Counted from the first letter of the stretch, positions 1 through 9,300 are shown. The stretch is 64,000 bases of DNA from Ectothiorhodospiraceae bacterium BW-2 (GCA_008375315.1 CP032507.1:1601001-1665000), one strand, 5' to 3'. The notes: a model not told the origin generated them from the sequence alone. Numbers and translations: made by a program.

Positions 1-685
1 ATTCCAACCCAACGTCCTTTTTTAATTGGGCTATATGCTTAGTCACTGTATCCCTAAAGTTAATCTTATCATTACTGTTACCACTGAGAGGTTGCATGAG
101 CACCGGAATACCCGACTTATTTTCACAAATTAATTGTAAAACAACCTGATTTAAATCAGGACGATGATCGCGACTATAACCTTTCGTGACATGTATAATA
201 TCACTACCCTCTTGGGGAGGACATTCGCTATTATATCTGCCATCAGTATGAAAGCTACTACTATCCATGTGGTAGATACCTCCCGTTAAGCCGAGTGTAT
301 GAACGCTTTTAACAGCTAATTGTCCATAGAGTGAGTCAATGCCATAGTTATATACAGCGTCTAAGGCTCGCCCCAGAGCATCGTCATTAATTTGATCAGC
401 AGTAACTCCTTCTCCGATTAATCTATCGACAGGTTTATCCCGAAAAAAAAGAGGCGTGAGATAGAGTGCGCGATGAGCAAACCCTAATCCGTTCAAAATC
501 ATTGCTTTAACAGCCTGTCCGTGGGAAATAGTTTGTTTCTCTTCATCTTTAGGTAGTAGGGCATCTATTTGCTCAACCAACCCTAATTCATCAATCATGG
601 CGGATACTAGACCCAAATGGTCTAGGGTTTTGGTTTCGTAATGGTTGGGATGTAATGGGGTACCTGTTTCTACATGGACTGACAT
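1..685 (-). CDS. IS1634-family transposase, N-terminal part (runs off window)
   Basis: The minus-strand frame stays open from an ATG at 685 to the window edge, about 228 codons. The product begins MSVHVETGTPLHPNHYETKT. A DDE-transposase region is visible around HMDSSSFHTDGRYN and KGYSRDHRPDLNQ. This matches my recollection of IS1634-type transposases, which carry a DUF4277-like N-terminus and catalyse cut-and-paste movement of their own element. The remaining half or more of the protein lies outside the window, so intactness cannot be judged. The element's inner end must lie between about 690 and 870, where the AT-rich flank gives way to brxL-derived sequence. I could not identify its terminal repeat. 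Confidence 0.8.
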   Translation of the reverse strand, partial: MSVHVETGTPLHPNHYETKTLDHLGLVSAMIDELGLVEQIDALLPKDEEKQTISHGQAVKAMILNGLGFAHRALYLTPLFFRDKPVDRLIGEGVTADQINDDALGRALDAVYNYGIDSLYGQLAVKSVHTLGLTGGIYHMDSSSFHTDGRYNSECPPQEGSDIIHVTKGYSRDHRPDLNQVVLQLICENKSGIPVLMQPLSGNSNDKINFRDTVTKHIAQLKKDVGLE

Positions 686-816
686 ACAATTCTACACCTG
701 ATGCTATATTAAAATTCACCAAATCTGGGCGTTGGCTAAATACTCAAGTGAAAATTTTGTATGCAGAACATCAAATACAGGCATGAATTTTGCTTAATAT
801 TATTCTTTATTTAAAA

Positions 817-1410
817 TCAAAATTTTATTAAATTGCCAAATCTTGGAAATGTATGCGGAATGTCGGCTTCATTCACTTCGATACGATACAAACCCGGATG
901 ATCATCTTCACCTCCGGGTGAGATAGACCAAACCTGTCCCGGTTCTAATGGATCACCACCAATACTGTTATCACTCTGGAGTTCCGGTGTAGAGACAAAC
1001 TTCTCAACGCCATCAGTTCCCATCACATAGCTGAAATGGGTATTACGAAACTCTGCAGCACCGATACGTTTCTGCTGTTCCTTGACGCGACGCCTCGCTT
1101 CCATCGCAATATGGACAGCCCACTCAATATCTTCATCCGGAATCAAATCTTCTCCGGGATAGAGCAGTTTCAGTAACCCGCTCGCGGTTTTATTCACCGC
1201 ATTGGTATCTCTTCCTGATAGGGAACCGCCAAAAAATACTCTTCCCTGAAGTTGGTTAACCCGGCTTTGATTACGTAACTGGCTCCAACACTCGGACAGA
1301 AAGTCACTGACCAAACCAAAATGGTCGGTTAATAACGCTTTACCAATTTTCGGCACATCCCAGCCCGGCAAAAAGGCGTGGATGCGATCCATAAACGCGG
1401 AAGCTGTCAA
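817..1410 (-). pseudogene. brxL: brxL internal fragment (BREX Lon-like protein)
   Basis: The frame encodes RIHAFLPGWDVPKIGK, then LSGRDTNAVNKT and GAAEFRNTHFSY, then QVWSISPGG and LYRIEVNE. These blocks match the middle of BrxL, between its AAA+ core and its C-terminal Lon-type protease domain. The N-terminal ATPase part is absent: homology begins near codon 5, and the apparent TTG start at 1410 is not a native start. After IEVNE (about 865) the sequence diverges and stops, so the protease domain is missing too. BrxL is the last gene of type 1 BREX and lies in the expected order downstream of pglZ. This piece cannot make a functional protein. Confidence is high for the family and high for being broken. 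Confidence 0.8.
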
Positions 1411-1453
1411 GCAATTTGAGACCAGTTGTTAAAAAAATAAAGCTCTAAATCTA

Positions 1454-1481
1454 GCCGGTGATTGCCACTGCCCTCACCGGC
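1454..1481. repeat. 8-bp perfect hairpin (GCCGGTGA/TCACCGGC)
   Basis: Arms 1454-1461 and 1474-1481 are perfect reverse complements around a 12-nt loop. It lies just beyond the truncated start of the brxL fragment and could be a mobile-element end or a terminator. There is no T-run directly after it. The whole stretch 1411-1755 has no convincing gene: one 96-codon plus-strand frame exists but has no recognisable features. Confidence 0.5.
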
Positions 1482-1623
1482 AAATTTCGCCTATGTTGAG
1501 TCATGACGCAACAAGGAGCGAACATGACCCTCATGGCCCTTTGCCGCAAGAGCCAAGCCCTTCAGCAAGGGGGAGCTGCAAGGCGAACTGCAACCCCTAA
1601 TCTAGGAACCTCCCTCCTGCACC

Positions 1624-1690
1624 GCGTTACCCACAGCCCGCCCCCCTACGATAATAAGGGGGTCTCCGGGGGGCGGGCTATGGATAACGC
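1624..1690. repeat. Long GC-rich inverted repeat, 21 of 23 bp paired
   Basis: Arms at 1624-1646 and 1668-1690 pair at 21 of 23 positions around a 21-nt loop. The central part of each arm is the perfect 12-mer AGCCCGCCCCCC and its complement. The outer parts hold TTACCCACA and, in inverse orientation, TTATCCATA, each one mismatch from the DnaA-box consensus TTATCCACA. It lies in the gene-free segment between the brxL fragment and the IS3 element. Its function is unknown. A cruciform-forming end of a transposable element is the simplest reading. Confidence 0.6.
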
Positions 1691-1755
1691 TCTGTCATTC
1701 AGCCACCACAACCGGCTAAAGCCATCGACGATAGACCCACTAGCGGCACCGTCAC

Positions 1756-2805
1756 TCATCTCTCCTTCGCTCTATTCAGGGTTGGATAGTTGACCTCCAG
1801 CGACCCCACCCCCTCCTCCGGTAGAGCGGGGTTAATCCATACCTCAGTAGGGGGTTGCTTAACCTTGGGCTCACCATGAATAAAGCGTTTCGGATGCTGC
1901 TGATAGGCCTGCTTCAGCGCCTGTTCACGCTGCTCGCTAACCTCCTTGTAACGACCGGTAAATACCTGCTCTGGAGTGAACCACGCAATCCCTCGATGGT
2001 GGTGGTGGAAACAGTACCAGTCAACATAGTCACTAAACCATATTCTGGCATGGTCAACTCCTGTCAATCGTTGAGGATAATCGGGTTGTTGCTTGAGTGT
2101 TTTAAATTGACTCTCGCTAAACGGATTGTCGTTACTGACTCGTGGACGGCTGTGGGAGCAGGTGATCCCCAGTTCGGCCATCAAGTCGAGATAGCCTCTG
2201 GCGGTCATCGGCACACCTCTATCCTGATGCAGTGTTAAGCCACTGAGCGCGACCCGATAGCGAGCCGCTGCGTCACTGATTAACAGCTTGGAGAGCTCAC
2301 TATTCTCCTTCCTTGAGACCATCCAAGCCACAATAAAACGGCTGTAGAGATCCATCACCACATAGAGATTCAAGAAGTTACCCTGCTCTGTGGTGGGAAG
2401 CTTAGTGATATCCCATGTCCAAACATCATTCGGGCGGGTCGCCCGTAATCGGGGGATAGCGTGTGATTTGGCCGGTTTTTGAGCTCGCCGCTCTCCCGTC
2501 TGTTGATTAGCACGAAGGATCCGATACATCGTACTGATTGAACAGTAATATTTCCCTTCATCCAGCAGGCTAGCATAGATCTCTGCCGGAGGTTGGTCAT
2601 AGAATCGTTCGCTGTTCAAAAGCCCCAGAACGGCTTGCCTCTCTGCCTCACTCAGCGCATTGGCTGCGACGGGTCTTGGAAGGCTCGCTCGGGGGGAGAC
2701 AACCGGAGCCTGTCGGCGGTAGTAGCCTGCACGCGAGAGCGCTAGGCTATCGCAAGCGGCTCTTATGCTCACCGAACTGGGGCACTCTTTTTCAACTAAT
2801 CTCAT
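1756..2805 (-). CDS. IS3-family transposase OrfB (DDE integrase domain)
   Basis: A 349-residue protein with an N-terminal HTH_21-like region (SIRAACDSLALSRAGYYRR) and a retroviral-type integrase core. The catalytic triad is visible as WTWDITKL (first Asp), LHQDRGVPMT (second Asp) and NDNPFSESQFKTLK (Glu), with the expected spacing. It catalyses strand transfer of the IS. Its ATG overlaps the stop of orfA by four bases (ATGA), so it is probably made by translational coupling and not by the minus-one frameshift common in IS3 elements. No internal stop is present, so the element may still be active. The last roughly nine codons may lie beyond the terminal repeat. Confidence 0.88.
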   Translation of the reverse strand: MRLVEKECPSSVSIRAACDSLALSRAGYYRRQAPVVSPRASLPRPVAANALSEAERQAVLGLLNSERFYDQPPAEIYASLLDEGKYYCSISTMYRILRANQQTGERRAQKPAKSHAIPRLRATRPNDVWTWDITKLPTTEQGNFLNLYVVMDLYSRFIVAWMVSRKENSELSKLLISDAAARYRVALSGLTLHQDRGVPMTARGYLDLMAELGITCSHSRPRVSNDNPFSESQFKTLKQQPDYPQRLTGVDHARIWFSDYVDWYCFHHHHRGIAWFTPEQVFTGRYKEVSEQREQALKQAYQQHPKRFIHGEPKVKQPPTEVWINPALPEEGVGSLEVNYPTLNRAKER

Positions 2806-3283
2806 AAGCTTATCTCTGTGTTCATCTGCTCCAATAAGCTGAAGGCTTTTTTTTGGAGCGCAATCACCCCTTCGGTCTGCTGTAACCGTTGGCTAAGACG
2901 CTGAATTTCCTTCTTTAAACGCTCTATCTCCTTATCTCGCTTGTCTAGGCTCGGTTTGCGACCACTCTGTTTCCCTTTCAGGCCAGCCTGCCCCTGTGCT
3001 TGCAGTTGTCGGCGCCATTTGGTCAGATGGGAGCTGTAGATCTGCTCTTTGCGCAGCAGCTCGCCTAGCTGACCCGGCTCCTTGCACTGCTCTGCTTCTG
3101 CTAGGATCCGAAGCTTCTCTTCCTCACTAAATTTGCGGTAGGAGCGCTTCTCTTCATCGGGGTCGGTAACCTCGTTGGAGGGTAAAACGGTAGTATCTTT
3201 GGGCATCGTGTATCTCCTCTGTTGCCCCCCTGATTCTACATTCATTTCTCATCAGGGGTGGTCTCAGGGTATCTTGACACTCA
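1783..3283 (-). mobile_element. IS3-family insertion sequence (ends approximate)
   Basis: A two-gene element, orfA then orfB on the minus strand, with IS3-type DDE motifs. The right end is placed at 3283 because pglZ homology stops at DKDYFNT and the new sequence begins, on the minus strand, TGAGTGTCAAGATACCC. A related sequence near 1783-1812, TGGATAGTTGACC then ACCCCACCCC, is the best candidate for the opposite end. The match between the two ends is imperfect. On that placement orfB ends a few codons outside the element. No clean target duplication is seen. Confidence 0.7.
2802..3206 (-). CDS. IS3-family transposase OrfA (HTH/leucine zipper)
   Basis: A 134-residue basic protein. It starts at MPKDTTV because an AGGAG Shine-Dalgarno lies 7 nt upstream of that ATG. 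A longer reading from an ATG at 3245 lacks a good site. Residues about 22-60 (RKFSEEEKLRILAEAEQ to YSSHLTKWRRQL) form the HTH_Tnp_1 DNA-binding motif. A coiled coil of Lys/Glu/Gln heptads (about residues 85-130, KEIERLKKEIQRLSQRL) provides dimerisation. OrfA binds the terminal repeats and cooperates with OrfB. It is transcribed in the same direction as the interrupted BREX operon. Confidence 0.85.
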   Translation of the reverse strand: MPKDTTVLPSNEVTDPDEEKRSYRKFSEEEKLRILAEAEQCKEPGQLGELLRKEQIYSSHLTKWRRQLQAQGQAGLKGKQSGRKPSLDKRDKEIERLKKEIQRLSQRLQQTEGVIALQKKAFSLLEQMNTEISL

Positions 3284-3842
3284 GGGGGGTATTAAAATAG
3301 TCTTTATCGAGGTGTTTACCTTGTAATAATGCCAATTGCTCATTCAGAAAGTGGGGTAGTGCCAATAGCATCGCCTCTTTACTTGCGCCATCTTGCGCGA
3401 CATCGAGACCAAGCCCACCCTGATCTGATTTCAGATAGGCCAATATGGTCCAATCTTTTGAATTGAGTTGCGACCATATCGCTCCCCGGTACTGTAGCTC
3501 CGCTAACGGCTTTAAATGATCCGGACAACTTTCAACCGCGCGCAAATCTTGTCGGCTCACACCGGGCAGGTAGATAATCGGAGGGCAATTTTTAGGCAAC
3601 GCGATATCAGGCACTTGATCAGCAATCACGCAACGCAACCAAATAGCCGGACCTGTTCTGGTTTCGGGCGCATAGTCACCCAAAACTATCAGTTCAGTCA
3701 TCTCAGTTTGTAGGGTGGAAATAATAGATTGCCATTGCCCATCTTGATCAGGCCAAAGGATACAGGCGGGTGCAACCTGCACCTCAGGATTAAAGATAGC
3801 GGCATCACGAACTGCTTTCAGGAGGTGGTCGAGTACTTTCAT
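3264..3842 (-). pseudogene. pglZ: pglZ, 5' part only, cut by IS3
   Basis: The product opens MKVLDHLLKAVRDAAIF and continues with APACILWPDQDGQW, GPAIWLRCVIADQ and YLPGVSRQDLRAVESCP. This is the conserved N-terminus of the BREX alkaline-phosphatase-fold protein PglZ as I recall the family. Homology runs through LDKDYFNT near codon 185, then seven foreign codons and a stop lie at the IS3 end. A full PglZ is several hundred residues longer and carries the metal-binding phosphatase core, which is lost here. PglZ is essential for BREX activity in the systems tested, so this break alone should disable the locus. Its ATG overlaps the stop of the upstream ATPase remnant (ATGA). The 3' part is not found in the window. 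Confidence 0.8.
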
Positions 3843-3979
3843 AGTCGTACGAATTGTTTGTGTAGCAGAAAGCTCTTACCCAAACCGTTATCTCCGGTTA
3901 GCAGATTCAGGCGCTTGCCGAACTCCAGCTCCATCTCGGATGCAGGCCCGATATTGGACATTTTCAGATGTTTAATCAT
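3839..3979 (-). pseudogene. 46-codon remnant of an AAA/SMC-type ATPase
   Basis: From an ATG at 3979 the product reads MIKHLKMSNIGPASEMELEF, then RLNLLTGDNGLGKS and FLLHKQFVRL, then stop. The beta-strand plus Walker A (GDNGLGKS) is the start of a RecF/ABC-type defence ATPase, but the signature, Walker B and H-loop are absent. The stop overlaps the pglZ start as ATGA, as an intact operon gene would. The likely history is an internal deletion that joined the first 36 or so codons to the last few. It follows the DUF4276 gene by only 10 nt. It is too short to be an ATPase. Confidence 0.6.
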
Positions 3980-3989
3980 AATGAGTCTC

Positions 3990-4670
3990 TTAGTGTTCTC
4001 CTTCGGTACCCAGTCCCTCAAGCTGTTTAACCCAGTTGTCAAACAACAGACACTCCTTTCGTATGGTGTCCAAACCCATATCGAGTGCCGCAAATAGCGG
4101 GTGTTCCGGTTTATCGTATGGGGGGAATAATTTTGCGATTCTTTTGCTGGGTGCAGTACTGGGGCTGTCGTTAATCCATTCCGGGGTTAGAAAATCGGCA
4201 CGAATCTGTTGAAACTCACTGGTCGAGTGAGAACAATCTAGCGCATTGGCTAAAACCATCGGCTCACTGAATAGCAGACCTTCAAATTCATACATCTGCA
4301 CATAGGGAATAAAGCGTTTGGCGGTTTGAATACCGAAAGCATCCTCAGCCCATTGGGATAGTGATCGGATTATTCCTGCGTGCTTATCAGAAATATCAGA
4401 AATCGACTCGCCAGCGGCTTTACCGGGAAAATCGGTAGGCAAGCCATAATAGTCAAACAGAGTGGTGCAATAGCAACTCTGATCACGCAGCAATCGTACT
4501 CTGAGATCCAGCGCAAGCCGTGGCAGGCTGACATTACCGCCTTTATGACCAACTTTGCCAATGCACGACGGTAATAAATGAATCTGCTTTTCCAGTAATG
4601 CCGGAATTAACAGATGGCGAACAAACTCCTCTTCCGTTTGTCCTTCGCAAATGACATGCACCCGTTTCAT
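3990..4670 (-). CDS. DUF4276 TOPRIM-like defence protein
   Basis: A 226-residue protein starting at MKRVHVICEGQTEEEFV. This ATG (4670) overlaps the stop of the upstream ATPase gene as ATGA. An upstream start would add 20 unrelated residues. The E9-GQTE motif and TTLFDYYGLP (Asp73) resemble the acidic positions of TOPRIM/OLD-type nucleases, and YEFEGLLFSEP is typical of DUF4276. DUF4276 proteins are usually encoded directly after an AAA ATPase in defence islands, analogous to the ATPase/TOPRIM pairs of OLD and PARIS. The nuclease role is an inference from the fold family. It is nested in the BREX operon between pglX and pglZ. Confidence 0.75.
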   Translation of the reverse strand: MKRVHVICEGQTEEEFVRHLLIPALLEKQIHLLPSCIGKVGHKGGNVSLPRLALDLRVRLLRDQSCYCTTLFDYYGLPTDFPGKAAGESISDISDKHAGIIRSLSQWAEDAFGIQTAKRFIPYVQMYEFEGLLFSEPMVLANALDCSHSTSEFQQIRADFLTPEWINDSPSTAPSKRIAKLFPPYDKPEHPLFAALDMGLDTIRKECLLFDNWVKQLEGLGTEGEH

Positions 4671-5737
4671 CCGCGCCCTCCGAGCAGGTTCTTCTCCCAG
4701 AGATCGCCAACGGTGTACTCTTTCAACCACTCCTGAAACTGCTTTTCATCGTGACGCTGAAAAACCGTGACTCCATTTTGTCTCTCGACGACAATCAGGT
4801 CGTCAACAGAAAATCCATTCACCAAAGTGACCGATTGTGTCGAAACAATGAGTTGTCGCTGTTTGGCAGTAGAACGCAACATCGAAGCCAGAAAACCGAT
4901 AGCTCTGGGGTGAAGCCCTAATTCCGGCTCATCAATCAAAATCGTCTCGGGTAACCACTCCTCGGGTTGATTCAGTAGCGTAGCTAAACAGATAAAGCGT
5001 AATGTCCCATCGGATAACTGATGCGCTTTGAAAGGCCTATCCTCTCCCTGTTCAGTCCACTCCAGTTCGATATATTCGGGGTTATCGGTATTGGGGCGAA
5101 GGTAAAAATCGCCAAAAAAAGGGGCAATAAACTGAACCAAACGAACAATGCGCTGATAGTGCTGAGGGTAGTTTTTCTGCAACCGATAGAGAAAGGCTGC
5201 CAGGTTACGGGCATCGGGCCGTAAATAGGCATTATCGTTAATACCATGCCGCTGCTTTACCAAGGCGGATTCGCTGGTGTCATGAAAATGGTACAGTCGC
5301 CAATTACGCATGACCGGTAACAGAAAGTGACTTTGAATCGATCCATCATCTTGTGATGCGGTTTCGAAATGTCCGGAATAAGCTATATCCATCATGTTGT
5401 TGAACATGAATTGCTCCTTATCGAACATCAGGCGATTATCTTGTGTTGGAACAAGCTCCATCGTATATGCGTGTGGTTGGAATACTAGTGCAGCTGTAAT
5501 TTGTTCTGTTTTTTTTCTTCCAAAGTGAAGTAGAGAATCCGCACCACCATTTAATCCTATATGGCGTTGCAGCTTACCCTCCAGCATTTGTTGAACAAGC
5601 TTAAAGAAACTTATAAAGTTAGACTTACCGGCACCATTGGGACCAATCAGTACATTCAACTCTTTCAGTTCCAAATCACACTGACGAATAGACTTATAAC
5701 CACTTAAAACGATTCGGGAGAGTTGATTGTCATTCAT
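4667..5737 (-). CDS. AAA (AAA_15/AAA_21, ABC-type) defence ATPase
   Basis: A 356-residue ATPase beginning MNDNQLSRIVLSGYKSIRQC. It has Walker A GPNGAGKS (residues 32-39), an ABC signature-like LSDGTLRFICLA, Walker B ILIDEPELGLHP, and IVSTQSVTLV at the switch position, where Gln replaces the usual His. Proteins of this type act as sensors or motors that license a partner nuclease, and here the partner is the adjoining DUF4276 protein. The start was chosen because its ATG overlaps the preceding stop (ATGA). Upstream in-frame residues look non-native. No frameshifts are seen. Target and trigger are unknown. Confidence 0.8.
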   Translation of the reverse strand: MNDNQLSRIVLSGYKSIRQCDLELKELNVLIGPNGAGKSNFISFFKLVQQMLEGKLQRHIGLNGGADSLLHFGRKKTEQITAALVFQPHAYTMELVPTQDNRLMFDKEQFMFNNMMDIAYSGHFETASQDDGSIQSHFLLPVMRNWRLYHFHDTSESALVKQRHGINDNAYLRPDARNLAAFLYRLQKNYPQHYQRIVRLVQFIAPFFGDFYLRPNTDNPEYIELEWTEQGEDRPFKAHQLSDGTLRFICLATLLNQPEEWLPETILIDEPELGLHPRAIGFLASMLRSTAKQRQLIVSTQSVTLVNGFSVDDLIVVERQNGVTVFQRHDEKQFQEWLKEYTVGDLWEKNLLGGRG

Positions 5738-6384
5738 AAAACACTCTCCGCAGCACCCATCGACGGTGGTAAACCATAGGATGCTGTCCATCTTCGCCAA
5801 CCACCCAAATCGGGTCGCATCCCATATCGGCGCAATAGTGCACCGAAAATCACCCAAGCAGTTTTGGCATATCGATAGGCGACAATGAAATCTGCATTTG
5901 CAATTGGAGCAGTTTTTTTGTCACCTTCTACAAGATGCGTAATGGTATTTCTGTATCTGTGCAGTTCTTCGGCATAATCCACCACAAATTGAGGCAGTTC
6001 TAATTGTTTTGCAATTGAATGGATTTTATCCGTACCTGATAAGGATTGCCCGCAACCGACTCGCTCTCTTGTCTTATTTCCTTTACAAAGTAAACGATAG
6101 TAGTTCGTCACTGATATTATCCAAATATGCGAAAACAGAATTGAAGCCAGTGCCTGTGTGTACTCTTCACTCTCATGAAACATAAATGCTTTCCTGGCCT
6201 GCATAAATTCACACTTACCCCACTCAGCAGAATCTGATGGTACTTTTTGGAACCATTGATGTTCTACTTTGCTTCGATAATTCTCATGGCATCCCTGAAG
6301 GTGACGATAAGCAATATCACACATCCGGCGGTTGTGATCATCCTGCAACGACAAGGGCGAAGAGAAGTCGTGTTTAATCAGCAC
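5734..6384 (-). CDS. Unrecognised protein with HEPN-like RNxxxH motif
   Basis: A 216-residue, mostly helical-looking protein that I do not recognise by sequence. Residues 143-150 read RYRNTITH, which fits the R-N-x3-H catalytic signature of HEPN ribonucleases, and it lies in a plausible helical context (VVDYAEELHRYRN). The N-terminal half has several Cys and His residues (CDIAYRHLQGCHENY, GKCEF) without a clear zinc site. It overlaps the end of pglX by 11 nt, and its stop overlaps the start of the ATPase gene (ATGA). It is therefore co-translated in a three-gene cassette with the ATPase and DUF4276. An RNase effector or toxin is inferred and unproven. Confidence 0.55.
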   Translation of the reverse strand: MLIKHDFSSPLSLQDDHNRRMCDIAYRHLQGCHENYRSKVEHQWFQKVPSDSAEWGKCEFMQARKAFMFHESEEYTQALASILFSHIWIISVTNYYRLLCKGNKTRERVGCGQSLSGTDKIHSIAKQLELPQFVVDYAEELHRYRNTITHLVEGDKKTAPIANADFIVAYRYAKTAWVIFGALLRRYGMRPDLGGWRRWTASYGLPPSMGAAESVL

Positions 6385-9300
6385 CCTTATTCTCCCTCGC
6401 GGCGCGTTTCTCGGCTAGGGTTAAATGGTGGTCGTTGATGCGGTCGCCGTTGAAGCGGTGATACCAGGGGGCGGATTCCACATCTTTGCCGCGATCTTTG
6501 GTCCATTTAATGTCGGGTTTATCACGCAGAACACCGGCACCTTTTTTACCGACATCGGGCACGCTGAGGAAGGGGCGGATGTTGAGGCGCACGCCGTCGT
6601 TAAGGTCCGGATCCCAGCCGATGGGCTGCTGTTCTAGTGGTTTCCAGCGCACGAAGATGTCGTAGGGCGCTTCGCCTTCGAGGATCAGCTCCAGCTTTTT
6701 CTTGAGAGCTTCGGCGGCGGCGAGCTTCTCTTCAGCGCCATCAATTCCGCTGGTGATGTCCTGCTTCTGGCGCGAAATCCAGTCGCCCAGATAGGTGTAG
6801 ATCAAGGTCTCCAGCAGCTTGGCGTCAAACTTGTGGTAGTTGACCAAGGCGGCAAAGCCGTCGCGCAGGCCATCCCAGATGTGCCAGATGAAGGGGCGAT
6901 TTTGAAACAGTTTGCAGTGCTGGGTGAAGAACTTCTCCCGCAGCCAGGTTTCCAGCGTCTTGCCGGCGTGATCGGCGCTTTTGAGTAGTTGTGCCAGAGT
7001 ATCATTCGACCAGGCATCGCCCCCATTCTGATTAAATGCGGCGGCCAGCAGGTTCAGCAGTCGGTCGCTTGCTGCCGCCTCGCCCCGTACCGGCGGGATG
7101 CAGACGATGCCGTCATCATCCACTAATGAATGCCCCCTCTCCCCTTGGGAGAGGGCTGGGGTGAGGGACAGAGTTTCACAGCGCTTGACCCATTCGCGCT
7201 GCTCGTCGGCCAGTTCCATTACCTCACCCCCCGTCCCCCTCACCATAAATGGCGAGGGGGAGTCAGGCGAAGTCCCCTCTCCATTTATGGAGAGGGGATT
7301 TAGGGGTGAGGTTTCGGCAGGCCAGCGGTAGCCGAGCAGACGGGCAACGGCGACTTGAAGCACCGTATCATCGGTTCTTAATGTACCGTGAATTGTCCAT
7401 TTTTTTTCTTCGTCCCAGATGACCGAGCCGCAGGGGTGGCCGTGGAAGATCCATTGGGTGGGGTCGTCGGTGTAGGGTTTGGGCAGGCCGTTGGAGTATG
7501 TTTCTTCCGCAACTTTGGCCCAGCGATTAACATCGAAGGGGACTTTGGTGATCGTAGCAGCAGTAACTTTCAGCGCTTGATCGACAGCGCGAACTGCGTC
7601 GTGAAATTCACTTGAATCCACGTAAGACCATATAGCCGGAATATTATCTTCGGTGGTCGGACAGATTGGACAAATATTGTCGTCAAAAGCTTCGCCAAAA
7701 TAGAGGAAAGGCTCAAGCTTTCGCATCTTGTTAACTACTACTCCGGGACGACCAAACACGTTTTGACCGTGTAGACGACAACCGAGTTGTTCATTTAACT
7801 CCACGTCATTCAAAGGCACTTTGCAAAGTTGAGATCTGCCAGTCCATAGATCACGAGAGTTTGGAGAGTTCAGCCAGTATCTGTGGCTTCTCTGAATCTC
7901 AGAAAACTCCCAAAAGAAAGCTAAAAATCTTGGCCCGTCACCTGTTGTACTGCCTTTTCCGTAATCAGCAATCTCTGCAAGCAGCGGGACACTCTCAAAC
8001 TTCTCAAAACCTACCCTCGCATCCGGATTCTCCAACTGCTTCGCCTGTTCAACGCTCTTGATTTCCCCTGTCAGCAACTGCGCCGCTTTTTCGGCGGCAG
8101 TGCGAGGCTCGGAGACATCCACTCCGCGAATCAGGTTGTTACCCTCACCCCAGCCCTCTCCCAGAGGGAGAGGGAGTGAATGTTCCCCTCGCCCTTTGGG
8201 AGAGGGGTTAGGGGTGAGGGAGGAATTGCCACGGCTAAGGGTGATTAAGATAGCTTTCACCACCTCACCACTAATGGTTTCAAAGGCACCCGGCCCCAAT
8301 CGTGCAATCAGATGCCAAGTGTCGTTGTTCAGCAGCTTCTCGCGGAATTTCTTGTAGCTGGTCAGGAAGAGCCAGTTCTGCGGCAGTACGATGCTGGAGG
8401 TGCCGCTTTCAACACAAAGTTCTAAACAGCGGTCGAGAAATACGGTCGCCAGATCGTTCTTCGCTTCGGAATAGTGCTTTTCACAAAAATCTCTGAGCCG
8501 CTCGTTCTGCTTGCCTCGTGCCAAATACGGCACATTGGTAATCACCCATTGATAGCGTCCGGCAAGCAAGGTTGCGGCCTTTGCCAGTCCTTGAGCCACC
8601 ACAGCGACCTCTTGTTGCTCGTAACCCTCACCCTCGGTCCCTCTCCCTGAGGGCGAGGGAGGAGAAAAGCTCCTCTCCTTTTGGGAGAGGGGTTGGGGTG
8701 AGGGAATCTTCAACGCCTGCTCCAGTGCGCTGGAGAGTTCATCCCATTGCACATAGTGCTCACCTAAACCCTGCTTTTTCGGATCAAGCAGACTACCCAG
8801 CACCGGCGCATCCTTAAAGGTATCGTGCATCCAGTCGAGGGCAATCGTCAGGTTCCGTTTACCCAAACCCAGCTGCTTCCACTCCTCTTTCGCCACGCTC
8901 ACGGACAAACCCGAACAGGCCACATTCAATTCCGGCAGCACGCGGTAGCCGCCAGCGCTCGGGTACTTCCACGCGGTCAGCGCCAGGGCAAACGCCGCCA
9001 GCTCCACGCAGCGCTGATCCAGCTCCAGCCCGTGAATATTCTCCCGCAGCACCGCATCGACCGCTTGCTGTGCCGATAACCCTTCCAGCTCCATGCGCAT
9101 CGGCACCAGCATCAGCAAGGCGGCGACCAGAAAATGGCCGGAACCGCAGCAGGGATCCAGCGTTTTGAGTTCACTTAGATTATCGGGCCAGCCCTCAAAC
9201 CAACCGGCGGCGGGCATCCAGTGTTCGCCTGTGAAAACGCTGGAGTTATCAGTGGTCAGTGTGCAGTGGTCAGTTTTGACAAACCGGAGATAGGCAAACG

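Noticed and set aside
1624-1690. Integron attC site or replication origin
   Set aside because: The core-site bases (GTTRRRY/RYYYAAC) are not in the required orientation, and only two imperfect DnaA-like boxes exist with no AT-rich unwinding region.
1503-1793. 96-codon plus-strand frame in the palindrome-rich segment
   Set aside because: It runs through the long inverted repeat and into the IS end; the product shows no family features.
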